From Acetobacterium malicum subsp. dehalogenans DSM 11527 (lineage in GTDB: Bacteria; Bacillota; Clostridia; Eubacteriales; Eubacteriaceae): a DNA stretch of 64,000 nucleotides. The DNA is taken from NCBI RefSeq assembly GCF_000472665.1, contig NZ_KI421448.1:135836-199835 (forward strand), read 5' to 3'. A program made the position numbers and the translations under genes. The notes under the pieces are model-generated. The model was not told the DNA's origin and ran no database searches. It was given only the letters and a program-made list of their open reading frames with translations. How positions within the stretch are numbered: position 1 is the stretch's first letter; each line of letters starts with the position of its first letter. Shown here piece after piece: positions 17,227-25,715 of the stretch.

Positions 17227-18480
17227 TTATAATCCCCTCCCAGCTAGAGACTTACGAGGTATTTTTATAGTGATTTCAGTGCCCTTTTCAAGCTCACTTT
17301 TTATTTCAACCCCATAATCAACGCCGTAGTAATACATAAGCCGCTTGTTTGCGTTATTAATTCCAATTCCCGTATTCTTTTCTCGGCCATCTGCTTCGTA
17401 GGTCCCATCCAGAATTTTATGGATACGATCATCCGGAATCCCCTTGCCATCATCAACAATCTTGAGAATCGCAATTTCTTTAAGAATGTCCGCTGTTATG
17501 CGAACCGCACCACCCTTGGCATTTGGTTCAATCGCATGGATAATGGCGTTCTCCACAAAGGGTTGAATGGTCATAAACGGACATAAGATATCTTCTGCCA
17601 TCTCATCCACTTCCACCGAATAATTCAGTCGATTTCCCAGGCGCATTTTTTGAATCGATAAATAATTCTGTACATGTTCCATTTCTTCTTTTAGCGTCAC
17701 CACATTGTTCTTTTCTTTTTTAAGGGTATAGCGCATCATATCCGAAAATGCATAAATCATTTCCTGGGTTTTATCCGCCCCTTCCAGCAAGGCCAAGCGG
17801 CCAATCGTGTTTAAAACATTAAACAGGAAATGCGGATTAATCTGAGCCTGCAAAGCTTTTAAATCTGCTTCTTTTAATGAAGCCTCAACCTCACTTCGCA
17901 GTTTAACCTCTTCCATCAATTCCAGGTTTTTATTGTGCAGTTCCTCCTGGATAATGTGAATCATCTGTTTTTCCACCAGATAATTGGCAATCGTATAGAG
18001 CAGATCTGCTGCTGCTCTGACCTGAGTTAATGTTGTTTTTAGCGTTTTGTCATACAAATCCGTAATTTCAGGGTTTTTCGAAAAATCCGTCAATTCATGG
18101 CTGGTACCAAAAGGCAGGCGTTTCATTTCTTCTTCATCGATTTTTACCTGTCCGGCCATAATGGCACCCAGGTAATTTCCCTTTACCATGATTGGAACCG
18201 CAAGGTCTACCAGTCCCCCATGACAAATGTAAATCGATGGTTTTCCGGATCGTGCCGATTCAATGCCGCCATGGGCATCGGACTGAAAACAGCAATCCCG
18301 ATTGTTGCTTTCTTTCCTGACACAGGTACAGTATTCCGAAAAATTACTGTATTCCGTAATTGGATTGCCTTTGTAATCAACCGTAACCGCGGCAAGTCCG
18401 GTGGCATCTGAAAAAGAATCCTGGATTCTTTGCAGTACCTCTACGTCAATAATGTCAGTAATCTTTAGTAAGACTCTCAT
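17227..18480 (-). CDS. PocR-domain sensor histidine kinase
   Basis: A 417-aa sensor kinase. Residues about 10-165 form a PocR sensory domain (LQRIQDSFSDATGLAAVTVD, a Cys-rich patch YCTCVRKESNNRDCCFQSD, GGLVDLAVPIMVKGNYLGAI). In Salmonella the PocR domain, there fused to an AraC regulator, responds to 1,2-propanediol. After a coiled coil, LKALQAQINPHFLFNVLNTIGRL (phospho-acceptor His in NPHFLFN, near 225) is a LytS/YesM-type His-kinase domain, and DDGKGIPDDR and GIGINNANKRL belong to the ATPase. No membrane segments are visible, so it should sense cytoplasmic ligand. The split of PocR sensing from the AraC output is noteworthy. Confidence 0.92.
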   Translation of the reverse strand: MRVLLKITDIIDVEVLQRIQDSFSDATGLAAVTVDYKGNPITEYSNFSEYCTCVRKESNNRDCCFQSDAHGGIESARSGKPSIYICHGGLVDLAVPIMVKGNYLGAIMAGQVKIDEEEMKRLPFGTSHELTDFSKNPEITDLYDKTLKTTLTQVRAAADLLYTIANYLVEKQMIHIIQEELHNKNLELMEEVKLRSEVEASLKEADLKALQAQINPHFLFNVLNTIGRLALLEGADKTQEMIYAFSDMMRYTLKKEKNNVVTLKEEMEHVQNYLSIQKMRLGNRLNYSVEVDEMAEDILCPFMTIQPFVENAIIHAIEPNAKGGAVRITADILKEIAILKIVDDGKGIPDDRIHKILDGTYEADGREKNTGIGINNANKRLMYYYGVDYGVEIKSELEKGTEITIKIPRKSLAGRGL

Positions 18481-18881
18481 AAAACAACCCCTTTAGACAA
18501 TAATCCCATAATTTTCATTTTACATCGATTTCCATTGAGTAATATTATAACACAAACAGGAAATTTTTGGCATTTTTTTTACTGTTTTAGAATATTTTGC
18601 TTTGCATCAGTATTATATTGCTTCGTATTTTTATATTTATTGGTATTTTAGACAAATCAGATATTTTCTTGACTCCAGGTATTTAACCGATTCCGTATTT
18701 TATAGGTTGCAAGCAATAAATCTATTTTTTCTTGTTCCTGATCATTCAATCAGTACTTTTCCCCTCATGTTATCCCCAAAAATAAATAAATCTATTTTTT
18801 CTCATCTTTTTTTAAAAAAACACTTGCAAATGAAAGGCCCCTCCATTATACTATAAAAGTGTCCTGAAAGCAGTATCATCT
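18481..18881. other. AT-rich intergenic region between kinase gene and tRNA-Ala
   Basis: This 400-bp stretch holds no convincing gene; the open frames in it have no ribosome site and AT-driven composition. On the minus strand an extended -10 element (TGTTATAAT, box at 18544-18549) lies about 60 bp upstream of the kinase start and is the best promoter candidate for the two-component operon. The tRNA promoter must lie near 18830-18870, but I do not see clear hexamers. Confidence 0.4.
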
Positions 18882-18957
18882 GGGGGTGTGGCGAAGTTGG
18901 GATCGCGTCTGACTGGCAGTCAGAAGGCCAGGGGTTCGAGTCCCCTCATCTCCACCA
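18882..18957 (+). tRNA. tRNA-Ala (GGC)
   Basis: A full cloverleaf: acceptor GGGGGTG pairs with CATCTCC, including the G3-U70 alanine identity pair. The D stem is GCG/CGC, the anticodon stem TCTGA/TCAGA closes loop CTGGCAG with anticodon GGC, and the T arm is AGGGG-TTCGAGT-CCCCT. The discriminator is A and CCA is encoded. The 3' 46 bp are the attachment site of the integrated element and are repeated at 31167-31212. Confidence 0.97.
18912..18957. repeat. Left attachment-site copy (within tRNA-Ala)
   Basis: 46 bp from the anticodon loop to the CCA end, identical to 31167-31212. Similarity continues beyond the tRNA through its terminator and into the 3' end of the integrase gene, which is more than a simple core site needs. 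Confidence 0.93.
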
Positions 18958-18972
18958 ATTAAAAACGCATAA

Positions 18973-18998
18973 GAGAGCCGTTGAGGTTCTCTTTTTTT
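18973..18998 (+). terminator. Terminator after tRNA-Ala
   Basis: GAGAGCC and GGTTCTC pair (one G-T) around a GTTGA loop, followed by seven T residues, 15 bp after the tRNA. Flanking GCATA/TATGC extends the helix. The same hairpin is present again at the right att copy (about 31228-31253). Confidence 0.85.
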
Positions 18999-19036
18999 AT
19001 GCCTGAGGGTTGGGAGAGGTCAAAAAACCCCTAGTC

Positions 19037-19058
19037 TGGCGACTATTTGGCGACTATT
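19037..19058. repeat. Left arm-type direct repeats, TGGCGACTATT x2
   Basis: Two head-to-tail 11-bp copies lie between the tRNA terminator and the integrase stop codon. The same pair in the same orientation occurs near the right end (31024-31045). This position and pairing fit integrase arm-binding sites. In the extra att remnant to the right the corresponding sequence is degenerate (TGGTGCTTATTTGATGTTTA). Confidence 0.65.
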
Positions 19059-19088
19059 CTTAAAATAATTAAAGCCCAATAACAAAAG

Positions 19089-20474
19089 TTACTGAGCTTT
19101 ACGGGCTTTTGTGACCAGAATATGATCAAGGGAATCACTGGCCTTTGCATCGGCCGAATTAATCACATGGGCATATATATTGCCAGTTGTGGATAAATTA
19201 GAATGTCCCAGCCGTGAGGATACCGTTTTGAGATCCACGCCGCTGGCAATGAGTATAGAGGCGTTTGTGTGCCGCAGCGAATGCAGATGCACTGGCTTTA
19301 GCCCATGCCGGTCTGTGAATTTCTTCAAATAACCACCGATGGTGTCCAGGCTCATGGGTTCCCCGCTCCACCGGGTAAAGATAAAATCCTGATCTTGCCA
19401 CCGATCACCCACCTTAAGGCGCTCTTCCAGTTGCCATACCTTATAGGCCTTAAACAGATCAAAAACGAAATCAGGCAGCTTAATGCTTCTTCTTGATTTA
19501 AAGGTTTTAGTTTCCCCTTCAAACAGCCCCACACCGGCAATGTATTTTAAAGCCCTCTTCACAGTGATGATCTTATCATCGAAATCAATGTCCGACCATT
19601 TTAGGCCGCCGATCTCCCCACGCCGTAAACCACTGAATATTAGAAGGTTAAGAGCCAGTTTATATTTTATAGGTTCCTCTTCCAGTAGCTCCAGAAATGC
19701 CAGGGCTTCCTTATCATCCATATAGGCCGGTTCTTTGCGGTCTGATTTTGGTAACTCTACCCGTTTTTCTATGGGGTTAAAGGGTATCACACCCCACTTA
19801 ACAGCAGTATTCATGATGTTATTCAATAATTTGTGGTAGTGCAGCACTGTTTCATTTGAGACTTCCCTTTGTGGGTTGGTAGACAGGAAGAGGGTATCAA
19901 AATCTTTGCCAATGGCATCAGCCACCTTACAGGCTATTTCATGGGTTGTGTTACCGCCTTTTTTTAATCGTCGCAGAGCATCGTCATTGATCCCAGCTTT
20001 ATCTGAAATGTCCTTTTGTTTCATACTGGCCACGGTTGCCAGATATTCCGGCGTTACCGTGAATTTTCCCCCACCCCTTACACCGGTACTACCTTTGATC
20101 TTTGCATAAAAGTCTTGGATGTGTTTAGGTGTGATCTGGCCCATTTTAATATGTCCCAGCTCTTCAATTATTTTAAGCGATTCATTTTGATAGCCCCTGA
20201 CCGTTACCGGGGAGAGGTTCTTATTGCCCACATAGTTTTTAAACCAGATTTCAATAAAATCAATGAGCTTAATGTTACTATCCATGACATAGCCCAGATT
20301 GCATTTTTCTTCAAACTCATGGGCGATCTTATCCAGTTCTTTTTTCAATTTGGCCGGGCTTAAATCCTCTGGAGGGTTATAGGTCATGTAATATCTGATT
20401 TTCTTATTATTGACATCATAACCGCCAGAAACAGTAATCTTATAAGAGTTGCCTCTTTTTTGTATGTTGGCCAT
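19089..20474 (-). CDS. int: Tyrosine integrase with an embedded helix-turn-helix insert
   Basis: Site-specific recombinase that inserts the element into tRNA-Ala. Its 461 aa show an N-terminal AP2-like arm-binding domain (NSYKITVSGGYD) and a SAM-like core-binding domain from about residue 70. The catalytic domain has GLRRGEIGGLKW (Arg I), FKSRRSIKLP, HLHSLRHTNAS (His-x-x-Arg), LGHSNLSTT and the nucleophile NIYAHV (Tyr near 437). Unusually, about residues 145-200 of the core-binding domain hold a Cro/CI-type helix-turn-helix (MKQKDISDKAGINDDALRRL, ATHEIACKVADAIGKDFDTL-like, here HEIACKVADAIGKDFDTLF). The gene reads toward the tRNA and ends 131 bp from it, typical of tRNA-integrating elements. 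Confidence 0.95.
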   Translation of the reverse strand: MANIQKRGNSYKITVSGGYDVNNKKIRYYMTYNPPEDLSPAKLKKELDKIAHEFEEKCNLGYVMDSNIKLIDFIEIWFKNYVGNKNLSPVTVRGYQNESLKIIEELGHIKMGQITPKHIQDFYAKIKGSTGVRGGGKFTVTPEYLATVASMKQKDISDKAGINDDALRRLKKGGNTTHEIACKVADAIGKDFDTLFLSTNPQREVSNETVLHYHKLLNNIMNTAVKWGVIPFNPIEKRVELPKSDRKEPAYMDDKEALAFLELLEEEPIKYKLALNLLIFSGLRRGEIGGLKWSDIDFDDKIITVKRALKYIAGVGLFEGETKTFKSRRSIKLPDFVFDLFKAYKVWQLEERLKVGDRWQDQDFIFTRWSGEPMSLDTIGGYLKKFTDRHGLKPVHLHSLRHTNASILIASGVDLKTVSSRLGHSNLSTTGNIYAHVINSADAKASDSLDHILVTKARKAQ

Positions 20475-20495
20475 GGGGTTACCTCCTTTACAAAG

Positions 20496-20894
20496 TCAAC
20501 TTTCCCTTATCACTTTTATTTTAGATATGAATGTTTCGGCCTCATCAACATAATCAAGTAATGCTTCTTCATAAAGCTCTAATTTCCGTTCTTGACTTAT
20601 CCGTGTTTCACCCTTTTTAGAAAATGTGATGTGAATATCGTCAAATTCAAACGGCATTATTATCGAATAATCATTTAATATTTTGTGAAAACTATCTCTA
20701 AATGAACATTCTATTAAAAATTCCGGTTTGACGCCCAGCTTTAAGGCCAAAAGGATTAGTTTGTTTGGCGGGGGCGTTATTTCACCGCTTTCATAGCTTT
20801 GGTACGTTCTTGAGTTTATTTCAAGACTTTCAGAAATTTGTTTTTGAGTTATACCTTTTTCTACTCTTGCTTTTTTAATTACATCTCCAAGCAT
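20496..20894 (-). CDS. CI/Stl-like XRE repressor
   Basis: A 132-aa protein with an N-terminal HTH (residues about 4-60: IKKARVEKGITQKQISESLE, INSRTYQSYESGEITPP) and an uncharacterised C-terminal part without a LexA-type Ser/Lys protease motif. It is divergent from the excisionase-like gene across a 178-bp region with promoters and inverted repeats. This is the position of the master repressor in phages and satellites. Lack of an autoprotease domain suggests derepression by an external protein, as for SaPI Stl, rather than RecA-driven cleavage; this is inference. Confidence 0.85.
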   Translation of the reverse strand: MLGDVIKKARVEKGITQKQISESLEINSRTYQSYESGEITPPPNKLILLALKLGVKPEFLIECSFRDSFHKILNDYSIIMPFEFDDIHITFSKKGETRISQERKLELYEEALLDYVDEAETFISKIKVIRES

Positions 20895-20975
20895 CGTATC
20901 ACCTCGTATTCTTTTCTTAACTTTATCACGGAAACACTATAACAGTCAATAACAAAATGAATAACATAAACCGTA

Positions 20976-21004
20976 TTGACACCCTTTATAATTCGTGTTA
21001 TATT
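20976..21004 (+). promoter_or_regulatory. Rightward promoter of the element with nearby operator repeats
   Basis: TTGACA, a 17-nt spacer and TATATT precede the excisionase-like gene by about 70 bp. ATTCGT, ATACGAAT and ATGCGTAT half-site-like sequences lie at and just after the -10 (20991-21035), including an AATACG/CGTATT inverted repeat. These are good candidates for repressor operators. On the opposite strand TTGACT with GATAAA could drive the repressor gene. Confidence 0.7.
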
Positions 21005-21072
21005 AAAAATACGAATTGTATAATGCGTATTCACGTTTTTTAAACAACTTTAATATGGGAGGTATTTAGATT

Positions 21073-21288
21073 ATGAAAAAGGATGAGCAAATCTTAATCG
21101 ATGCAAAGACGGCTCAAACGTATTTAGGTGTCGGAAGAACAATGTTTTATGAGCTTGCAAAAGAAGAGGATTTTCCAACAGTCAAAATAGGAAATAGATT
21201 ATTTTTTGTGAAAGACAAATTGCAAGATTGGGCCGTTAATCGCATTGGTTGTAATAGCACCCAATCAAGAAAAGAGGTGAAAAAATGA
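21073..21288 (+). CDS. Excisionase/MerR-type small DNA-binding protein
   Basis: A 71-aa protein with a winged-helix of the excisionase family (HTH_17): LIDAKTAQTYLGVGRTMFYEL, then FPTVKIGNRLFFVKDKLQDW. First gene of the rightward operon, after GGGAGG. In such elements it acts as directionality factor for excision or as a rightward activator. It overlaps the next gene by 4 bp, indicating coupling. Confidence 0.82.
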   Translation: MKKDEQILIDAKTAQTYLGVGRTMFYELAKEEDFPTVKIGNRLFFVKDKLQDWAVNRIGCNSTQSRKEVKK

Positions 21289-21572
21289 ACATCCCAAAAA
21301 TGCGAACAGTTCCAGAGGCATCGGCCGAATTAAAGGCCCTGGATGAACACACAGCATTAACCCAATGTGCCATAAGACGGCTGGTATTGGATGGCAAAAT
21401 CAAGAGCGTAAAAGCTGGTCGTAAACACCTGATTAATTTTGATGATCTATTGGCGTATCTGCTTAACCCCTTCCATGAAGAAACACCGGAAGAGGAAGCC
21501 CCAGCCGCCGTTACCCATATCAGCACCGATCGGATGACAGAATATAAAAAAAACATAGGGTTAATTAAATGA
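21285..21572 (+). CDS. Second excisionase-like DNA-binding protein
   Basis: A 95-aa protein of similar plan to the preceding gene: TVPEASAELKALDEHTALTQ, CAIRRLVLDGKIKSVKAGRK, HLINFDDLLAYL, followed by an acidic, Ala-rich tail (EETPEEEAPAAV). The first 60 residues fit a DNA-binding helix-turn-helix/excisionase fold. Start and stop overlap both neighbours by 4 bp. Whether this or the previous protein is the true Xis cannot be decided from sequence. Confidence 0.75.
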   Translation: MNIPKMRTVPEASAELKALDEHTALTQCAIRRLVLDGKIKSVKAGRKHLINFDDLLAYLLNPFHEETPEEEAPAAVTHISTDRMTEYKKNIGLIK

Positions 21573-24004
21573 TCAATGATAAGAAGCTAAAGATATCCAC
21601 AGCAGGAAGCAGAAAAGCAACAACATGGATCACCCAGGAGCTCTATTGGTCTGAATTTGTGGAGAAAATCAGAAACCCGGTCAAAAGCGCGGAAACCCTG
21701 CAACAATATCTTGGTTATAGCAAAGGGGTCCAGGATGATCTTAAAGATGTTGGGGGCTTTGTTGGCGGCCAATTGGCCAACAATCGGCGCAAGAATGAAA
21801 ATGTTATCGGTCGTGATCTGATCACGTTGGATATGGATAACATCCCCTCTGAAGGCACCACCGGCATTTTGCAATGTCTTGGATCACAAACCTTTGCTTA
21901 CGCCGTGTATTCGACCAGGAAGCATGAGCCAGTCAAGCCAAGGCTTAGGATCATAATACCTCTTGATCAGACTTGTTCGGCTGATGAATATGAGCCAATA
22001 GCCCGAAAGCTGGCCAGTATTCTAGGAATAGCATTTTGTGACCCAACAACTTTTGAAGCGTCCAGGTTGATGTACTGGCCGTCATGCTGCTCTGACAGTC
22101 AATATGTGTTCAATTTTGCGGATAAGCCGTTTGTCAATAAAGATGGTGTCCTTGGTTTGTATGCCGATTGGAAAGATGTATCTCAGTGGCCAGTGGTTCC
22201 CAGTGAAACAAAACTCCGGGAAGGAAAAGCGAAAAAACAGGAAGATCCGACCACTAAAAAAGGTGTTGTGGGTGCTTTTTGCAAAGTATATAACGTGGAA
22301 ACAGCGATAGCAACCTTTTTACCTGATATGTACACGCAAACAGATTTTGCGGACCGTTACACATTTACTGAAGGTTCTACCACAGGCGGGGCGATCATCT
22401 ACGAGGGCGGAAATTTCATTTTCTCACATCATGCAACGGACCCATGCAGCGGGAAGCTGGTTAACGCCTTTGATCTGGTTAGGCTGCATAAGTTCGGGGA
22501 TCTCGACAACGAGGCGGCCCCCGGGACACCAACAAATAGATTACCAAGTTTTACGGCGATGCGACAATTTGCAGCAGCTGATCAAGCGGTAGTCGAGTTA
22601 TTAAACCGGGAACGATATGAACAGGCGCAACAAGATTTTTCAGAGGTAAACATTGGCGTCACCGCTGATGATGCTGATATTGATGAATTTTCTAAAAGAC
22701 TTCAGGTTGATTCATACGGTAACCGTGCTAAAACAATCGATAATGTACTTGTTGTTCTAGGATTTGACCCCCGGGTAAAAGATCGATTTTTCTTTGATGA
22801 ATTGGATAACTGTGTGGTTATTACTGATTATATGCCCTGGGATGATAAAGAGACCTGCATAAAACCACCGCGTCGATGGGATGATGATTCCGGGCTTAGA
22901 TGGTATCTTGAAAAATATTATGGGATTAAAGGCGGGAACTTCATTGATCATGGTTTTGAAATGGCTTGCTTAAAGAATCGAAAAAATAAGATTAAGGACT
23001 ATTTAACCAGTTTACAGTGGGACGGCGTAAAACGACTGGACACGCTTCTTATTGATTATTTCGGGGCCGAGGACAATATTTACACCCGGGCAGTTATACG
23101 AAAAAGTCTGGCGGCGGCAGTAGCCAGAACGATGTACCCCGGTACAAAATTTGATTGTATGCTTGTTCTGGGTGGCCCCCAGGGGATTGGTAAGAGCACC
23201 TTCTTTCAAAAGCTTGGTAAAGGTGATTGGTATTCAGACAACTTACAGACCTTTGAAGGTAAAGAAGCTTGTGAATCAATTCAGGGATTTTTGCTGGTGG
23301 AGATCGGTGAGTTATCAGCACTGAATAGGTCCGAAATCAATGCCGTTAAGCTGTTCTTAAGCCGTACGGAAGACATTTATCGGGAGCCCTACGGCCGCCG
23401 GACAAAAAAATATCCAAGGCGCTGTGTGCTCTTTGGGACAACCAACGACAGCGAATATTTAAAAGACCCGACCGGTAACCGGCGATTCTGGCCGGTGGAT
23501 CTGGGAATAACCTCTTCAACAAAGAATGTGTTCAAGGATCTTGATGGTGAGGTTGATCAAATATGGGCAGAGGCTTATGTGGCCTGGCAGCTTGGGGAGT
23601 CTTTATATCTGTCTGGAGACGTTGAAGCGATGTCTAAGATGGCCCAGGAAGATCATAAGGAGAGCAATCCAAAAGAAGGTATGATCATTGAGTTTCTAAG
23701 CCGGAAGGTGCCGGTGAACTGGAATAAATTAAACCTAAATGAGCGACGAATGTTTTTGGCGAATGATCAAATGCAAAGCGGGTGTGAGTTGGTCGAAAGA
23801 GACCGTGTGTGCGCCGCAGAGCTTTACTGCGAATGTTTTGGTGGTGACCCCAAGTACATGAAACGACAGGATTCGATAGAGATTAACAGCATTTTGCGGG
23901 GAATTAACGGATTGGTTAAGTATAAAACACCACGTCGTTTTGGGGATGCCTATGGAAAGCAAAAAGGCTTCCACATTGAAAAGATGCCTACCTTGGAAGA
24001 ATAA
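21569..24004 (+). CDS. Primase-helicase of the VapE family
   Basis: An 811-aa replication protein. The N-terminal third looks like a primase-polymerase (DLITLDMDN with the D-x-D metal motif near residue 88, YSTRKHEPVKPRLRIIIPL near 112-130). The C-terminal half is a virulence-associated-E/SF3-type helicase with Walker A GGPQGIGKST near 534-543, Walker B-like GFLLVEIGEL near 575, and FGTTNDSEYLKDPTGNRRFWPV near 630 (sensor and arginine finger). Such proteins initiate replication of satellites and some phages. It is coupled to the upstream gene by a 4-bp overlap and followed by a possible origin. Confidence 0.9.
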   Translation: MINDKKLKISTAGSRKATTWITQELYWSEFVEKIRNPVKSAETLQQYLGYSKGVQDDLKDVGGFVGGQLANNRRKNENVIGRDLITLDMDNIPSEGTTGILQCLGSQTFAYAVYSTRKHEPVKPRLRIIIPLDQTCSADEYEPIARKLASILGIAFCDPTTFEASRLMYWPSCCSDSQYVFNFADKPFVNKDGVLGLYADWKDVSQWPVVPSETKLREGKAKKQEDPTTKKGVVGAFCKVYNVETAIATFLPDMYTQTDFADRYTFTEGSTTGGAIIYEGGNFIFSHHATDPCSGKLVNAFDLVRLHKFGDLDNEAAPGTPTNRLPSFTAMRQFAAADQAVVELLNRERYEQAQQDFSEVNIGVTADDADIDEFSKRLQVDSYGNRAKTIDNVLVVLGFDPRVKDRFFFDELDNCVVITDYMPWDDKETCIKPPRRWDDDSGLRWYLEKYYGIKGGNFIDHGFEMACLKNRKNKIKDYLTSLQWDGVKRLDTLLIDYFGAEDNIYTRAVIRKSLAAAVARTMYPGTKFDCMLVLGGPQGIGKSTFFQKLGKGDWYSDNLQTFEGKEACESIQGFLLVEIGELSALNRSEINAVKLFLSRTEDIYREPYGRRTKKYPRRCVLFGTTNDSEYLKDPTGNRRFWPVDLGITSSTKNVFKDLDGEVDQIWAEAYVAWQLGESLYLSGDVEAMSKMAQEDHKESNPKEGMIIEFLSRKVPVNWNKLNLNERRMFLANDQMQSGCELVERDRVCAAELYCECFGGDPKYMKRQDSIEINSILRGINGLVKYKTPRRFGDAYGKQKGFHIEKMPTLEE

Positions 24005-24299
24005 AGGGCGGCTACCGCTGACTACTAAAAAACAGACTTGGCCTACTATCAAAGTCGTCGCTAATTTGGTATAAAAAAGCCATCTATGCCTATTACCTAC
24101 CTTGTCTACTATTATATATATAATATATAAATATAGAAAGAATAGAGAGAATAGAGAGAATAGGAGAGTAAAGCGCCGCCCCTAATCCCTCTAATGCCAT
24201 TGCTATATAGGAGAGAAGGTTCCCGAGGTTCCTTCGTAGACAGAATGGAAAACAGTGATATTTAAGAAGAACCATTATAAAAAAAATATAGGAGTTAGA
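24005..24299. other. Possible replication origin downstream of the primase
   Basis: This 295-bp gap has no gene. It holds a very AT-rich run (24109-24135, ATTATATATATAATATATAA) immediately followed by three tandem 9-bp repeats GAATAGAGA (24140-24166; the third is imperfect) and GGAGAGTAAAGC. An AT-rich unwinding region beside short iterons just after a replicase gene is the usual arrangement of satellite origins. The match is by layout only. Confidence 0.4.
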
Positions 24300-24560
24300 A
24301 TGAGTCAGAATAAAGCAATTAATAATTTAGAAGAAGCCGAAAAAGAATTGTATTATTGGAACTGCCTAATCCGTAGTATGGAAGCAAAATTAGAACGGAT
24401 TGAGCCACAAAGCTTTGAGTTTGAAGCATTGATGGAACAGCTTTTTACTGCCCGGGATTCTAGAAGAAAGGCCGCAAGTACGGTTTCACAACACCGATAT
24501 TTTGAAGCCTGTAGAGATTTTTCAACATACTGTGAAAAAGCGGGTGACAACAATGTTTAA
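24300..24560 (+). CDS. Small coiled-coil hypothetical protein
   Basis: An 86-aa protein starting at the ATG at 24300 (MSQNKAINNLEEAEKELYYW) behind ATAGGAG; an earlier in-frame start at 24255 lacks a ribosome site. It is charged and helical (heptad-like spacing in SMEAKLERIEPQSFEFEALM). No family is recognised. Its stop overlaps the start of the next gene, so both are translated together within the replication module. Confidence 0.7.
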   Translation: MSQNKAINNLEEAEKELYYWNCLIRSMEAKLERIEPQSFEFEALMEQLFTARDSRRKAASTVSQHRYFEACRDFSTYCEKAGDNNV

Positions 24561-25182
24561 ATTAATCAAAGGAACAAAGCGTCCACCGCTGGACTATGAA
24601 AGGATCTATCTTGACGGGATTATTAGATGTACCGCAGACGAGGACCTCTTAATGGAAAATGTCAGGAAAATGATCTTTTATACCGTGAAATATTTTACAG
24701 TTGTGGACATCGACAACTACACTCGTGATCAACTGGAAAGATTACATACACTCAGTTGTCAAATGACAGAGGTAATGGCGACCATCACCCCCGCCGATCT
24801 GATGACCATTTTTCCAATCAAAAAGACCTATGATGGTGAGCGTTATCAGATGAAGGACTACTTTTCCGCAATGGAAGCCGTCAATGCCCGTGGCCTACAT
24901 GAACCATTTAAAACGGCCGACAATGCCCGGGCGCTGTTATGGGAGTATTGGAACATGGATATCATGCTTTATCAGGTTAAGCTTATGAGCGTTATCAGCG
25001 CCTTTAACCAATTTGAAACCGGGGAATCATTGCTTGAGCGATGGATCAGGGAAAAGGATATTGATTTACCGGTACACAGAAAATACACCGATCAGAATGG
25101 GAGATCTTTCATTCTTGATAAAAACGGCCGTTCTTCTCCCCTGGTAAAAAGCAACCCAAAACATTTAAAGCTGGTTCAGTAA
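24553..25182 (+). CDS. Hypothetical protein of the satellite module
   Basis: A 209-aa protein from the ATG at 24553 (MFKLIKGTKRPPLDYERIYL) with GGTGA upstream; it overlaps the preceding gene by 8 bp. It is mostly helical, with DEDLLMENVRKMIFYTVKYF, RDQLERLHTLSCQMTEVMAT and MLYQVKLMSVISAFNQFETG (shown as landmarks), and ends in a basic tail. I do not recognise it. Its place between replicase and TerS-like gene suggests a role in element replication or interference with a helper phage, but nothing in the sequence proves either. Confidence 0.75.
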   Translation: MFKLIKGTKRPPLDYERIYLDGIIRCTADEDLLMENVRKMIFYTVKYFTVVDIDNYTRDQLERLHTLSCQMTEVMATITPADLMTIFPIKKTYDGERYQMKDYFSAMEAVNARGLHEPFKTADNARALLWEYWNMDIMLYQVKLMSVISAFNQFETGESLLERWIREKDIDLPVHRKYTDQNGRSFILDKNGRSSPLVKSNPKHLKLVQ

Positions 25183-25223
25183 TATTTTCTTCAAAAACAA
25201 ACAATCAACTTAAAGGTGATCAC

Positions 25224-25640
25224 ATGGATAAAAGAAGAGGCGCACCTCTGGGAAATAAAAACTCTGTTGGCCACGGTGCGCCGCCAGGCAATAAGAATGC
25301 TGCAGGGCATGGCGCACCCACTGGAAATAGTAACGCATTAAAAACGGGCGTTCATGAGCACATTGATCCTGAAACATTACCCTATGATGAAAAGTGCCTC
25401 TTCAATAATTTGATCAAGCTATACCAGGATCAGAAACCTGCAGAGGTCGTTTTCAAGTATATCCGGGCCATGTGCGTAAGGAAAGTAACCCGGATAAAAC
25501 CGGATGGCAGCAAAACGGTTATACCGATCCCCTACAATACTATGCTGAAATACATGTTTAATAATCCGCTGGCTTATGCTCACATTGTTCTGTGGAAGAG
25601 ATACCCGTGGGTGTTTATGGTACCAGATGAAGAGGGTTAA
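25224..25640 (+). CDS. TerS-like protein with GAPxGN repeats, lacking the N-terminal HTH
   Basis: A 138-aa protein. Three repeats of GAPxGNxN (GAPLGNKN, GAPPGNKNAAGHGAPTGNSN) are followed by ALKTGVHEHIDPETLPYDE and a helical region (LIKLYQDQKPAEVVFKYIRA). The GAPKGNKNAxGHGAPKGNKNA(I/L)KHG linker followed by a helical oligomerisation part is characteristic of small terminase subunits of Firmicutes phages. There it sits between the DNA-binding HTH and the oligomerisation domain; here the HTH is missing. In satellites a terS homologue redirects packaging. The match is from memory of the motif, so the family call is moderate. Confidence 0.6.
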   Translation: MDKRRGAPLGNKNSVGHGAPPGNKNAAGHGAPTGNSNALKTGVHEHIDPETLPYDEKCLFNNLIKLYQDQKPAEVVFKYIRAMCVRKVTRIKPDGSKTVIPIPYNTMLKYMFNNPLAYAHIVLWKRYPWVFMVPDEEG

Positions 25641-25715
25641 AATGTTGACATTTGTTAACCCGGTGAGGTTATATAGACACCTGAGATATAACTTAGCAAA
25701 ACTCAACATCCTGCC

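Noticed and set aside
18602-18856. 84-aa Phe/Tyr-rich frame upstream of the tRNA
   Set aside because: AT-driven composition, no ribosome site, no operon context.
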